Positions 36,410 to 37,851 of a DNA stretch of 37,851 nucleotides are shown one piece after another. The stretch comes from Candidatus Amesbacteria bacterium (lineage in GTDB: Bacteria > Patescibacteriota > Microgenomatia > CAZETR01 > Amesbacteraceae), in NCBI GenBank assembly GCA_016219445.1, contig JACRNA010000011.1, forward strand, positions 1-37,851. The letters are read 5' to 3'. The stretch's first letter is position 1; every line of letters begins with the position of its first letter. A program made the translations under genes and the position numbers. The notes under the pieces are model-generated. The model was not told the DNA's origin. It was given only the letters and a program-made list of their open reading frames with translations, and did no database searches.

Positions 36410-36560
36410 GATAGTATATCAAGTGGGAGGTAAGCCCAATAAGCCTTGAACAAAAGATAGAAAGCAATCAAATTTATAGGTCATCCATTCGGCCGGTACC
36501 CACCAACAGTCACTACAACCCGGATACCAAAAAAATTCTTTCATATATAATTAGTCGGAT

Positions 36561-37049
36561 ATGGAGGAAAATACCCACGTTTCGGAGAAGGTGCTGAGAT
36601 TTTTACTAAAAAGAAGTAAGAACCCTGAAGTAGCACAGGAAGTGTTGCAGGAGACGTGGGTGGCAGCACTTAAATCGTTTCACACTTTCAGACACAAAAG
36701 CTCATATTTTACCTGGGTCTGTAAGATTGCTCTAAATAAACTTTCTGACTATTATCGTGACGAAGTAAATAGACAGTCAAAGGTAATCGTTCCAAGCATC
36801 GAAAAACTTAATTCAATCTTTGATCCAAAGATCTCCATGGAAGAAAAAATGATCTTGGATGAATTAAAGGTAAAAGTAAATAAATGTTTGGGCTTATTGC
36901 CCAGTGTTTACCGTCAGCTTTTGCGATTTAGATACTATGATCAGTTGGCCTCGAGGGAAATATGTTTAAAATTAAAAATTTCCACCCGTAGTTTCGAAGG
37001 TAAACTTTATCGGGCAAAAAAAATGTTGGCAAAGATTTATGAAATATAA
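36561..37049 (+). CDS. ECF-type RNA polymerase sigma factor
   Basis: Region 2 EVLQETWVAALKSFHTFRHKSSYFTWVCKIALNKLSDYYRD and region 4 LLPSVYRQLLRFRYYDQLASREICLKLKISTRSFEGKLYRAKKML. Confidence 0.85.
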   Translation: MEENTHVSEKVLRFLLKRSKNPEVAQEVLQETWVAALKSFHTFRHKSSYFTWVCKIALNKLSDYYRDEVNRQSKVIVPSIEKLNSIFDPKISMEEKMILDELKVKVNKCLGLLPSVYRQLLRFRYYDQLASREICLKLKISTRSFEGKLYRAKKMLAKIYEI

Positions 37050-37743
37050 GTTTTGGATAATTCCTGCAATAGTGACAATAGTGATGTATTTGGTGCAATT
37101 TTCTATTCCTCAAATTATTGGAGCCGACGGATACCTACATTGGAGCATGAGGGGAATTTCTCAAGGATTGCCTCAGGCAAAATTTTCCTAGTTTGCTAAT
37201 TATTTTTCGGATAAAGATTTTGTTTATCATTTATTATTATTGCCATTTACGTCTCCAAAATTCGCGGCATGGTTCATGAATGCAATTTTTGTTTTTGCAT
37301 TTGCTTTTGCAGCCCCAAAAATAGCCGGACCAATTGCCGGTGGAGCTGCCGTGTTTGGGTTGTTATTTTCATCACAGTTTTTACGGGATATTTCTGAATT
37401 ACGCCCGGTAGTTTTGGCTATGGCCTTATCAGTAGTCGGAATGTGGGCCATAGTTAATAAAAAGAATTGGTTAGCGGGCACAATAGCTTTGATATATGGT
37501 ATGACGCATTTGTCGGGATACATGATGATAATGATGGCAATTATGGTTATGCATTGGTCTACTTTGGGTTTTGTTTGTGCGGGTTGGTTATTAAGTTTCC
37601 TCATTCATCCAAACTTTCCTCATAATATTTATTATTTTTATCTAAACGGGTTGCTAGTCCCTTGGTATGCAGCCAAAACCGGGGTCTTAGAATTGGGAGC
37701 TGAATTTTTTCCCATAGATACTCAGCAGCTTCTTAATTGTTAG
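37039..37743 (+). pseudogene. Multi-TM membrane protein gene interrupted by in-frame TAG (37189-37191) and probably truncated by an IS
   Basis: MKYKFWIIPAIVTIVMYLVQFSIPQIIGADGYLHWSMRGISQGLPQAKFS*FANYFSDKDFVYHLLLLPFTSPKFAAWFMNAIFVF... in one frame; start overlaps the sigma-factor stop. Confidence 0.6.
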
Positions 37744-37776
37744 ATAACGATACGTTAGTATGATATACTAACGATC

Positions 37777-37851
37777 ATGCAAATCAAATTACACAAGAAC
37801 GCCAAGACAACTTACGCAATACGGAAAGAGATTAGAATCTCTTTCCAAAGT
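37777..37851 (+). mobile_element. 5' end of IS481-like transposase gene (continues past window)
   Basis: MQIKLHKNAKTTYAIRKEIRISFQS resembles the IS481-family N-terminus (MQIKLHKNARTTPAIRxEI). Confidence 0.6.

Noticed and set aside
1-37851. CRISPR array or cas genes
   Set aside because: No regularly spaced direct repeats with unique spacers and no Cas-like ORF were seen.

Overview
The window looks like ~38 kb of a streamlined, AT-leaning bacterial chromosome. Gene content and style suggest Candidate Phyla Radiation/Patescibacteria, probably Microgenomates-like; this is inferred from protein families, with no search run. Core genes recognised: recJ 3' end, RelA/SpoT-like, a short archaeal/eukaryal-type AspRS, YbaK-like, D,D-carboxypeptidase, gltX, RsmB/NSUN-type methyltransferase, lon, tRNA-Glu(CTC), greA, lysS, serS, ABC exporter, secA, rarA, typA, and tRNA-Gln(CTG). 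Accessory content: HicB/HicA, RHH/RelE, decayed MNT/HEPN, orphan HicB, Fic, DUF5678 + retropepsin-like protease, a deaminase-FMN-barrel fusion, a TrpR/YerC-like regulator, an ECF sigma factor next to an amber-interrupted membrane gene, and the start of an IS481-like transposase. The main non-coding signals are: (1) a recurrent -10 box ~5-9 nt before ATG, implying widespread leaderless mRNAs; (2) three copies of a 28-bp palindrome, two of them bracketing the TrpR-like gene; (3) a promoter-preceded three-hairpin leader before serS with a UGGCAAC bulge resembling a minimal T-box-like element; (4) terminator-like hairpin/U-tracts abutting start codons of aspS, greA and typA; (5) a 10-bp-phased repeat of the -10 element before fic; (6) tRNA/mRNA overlaps and dicistrons. 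All functional statements are predictions from reading the sequence.
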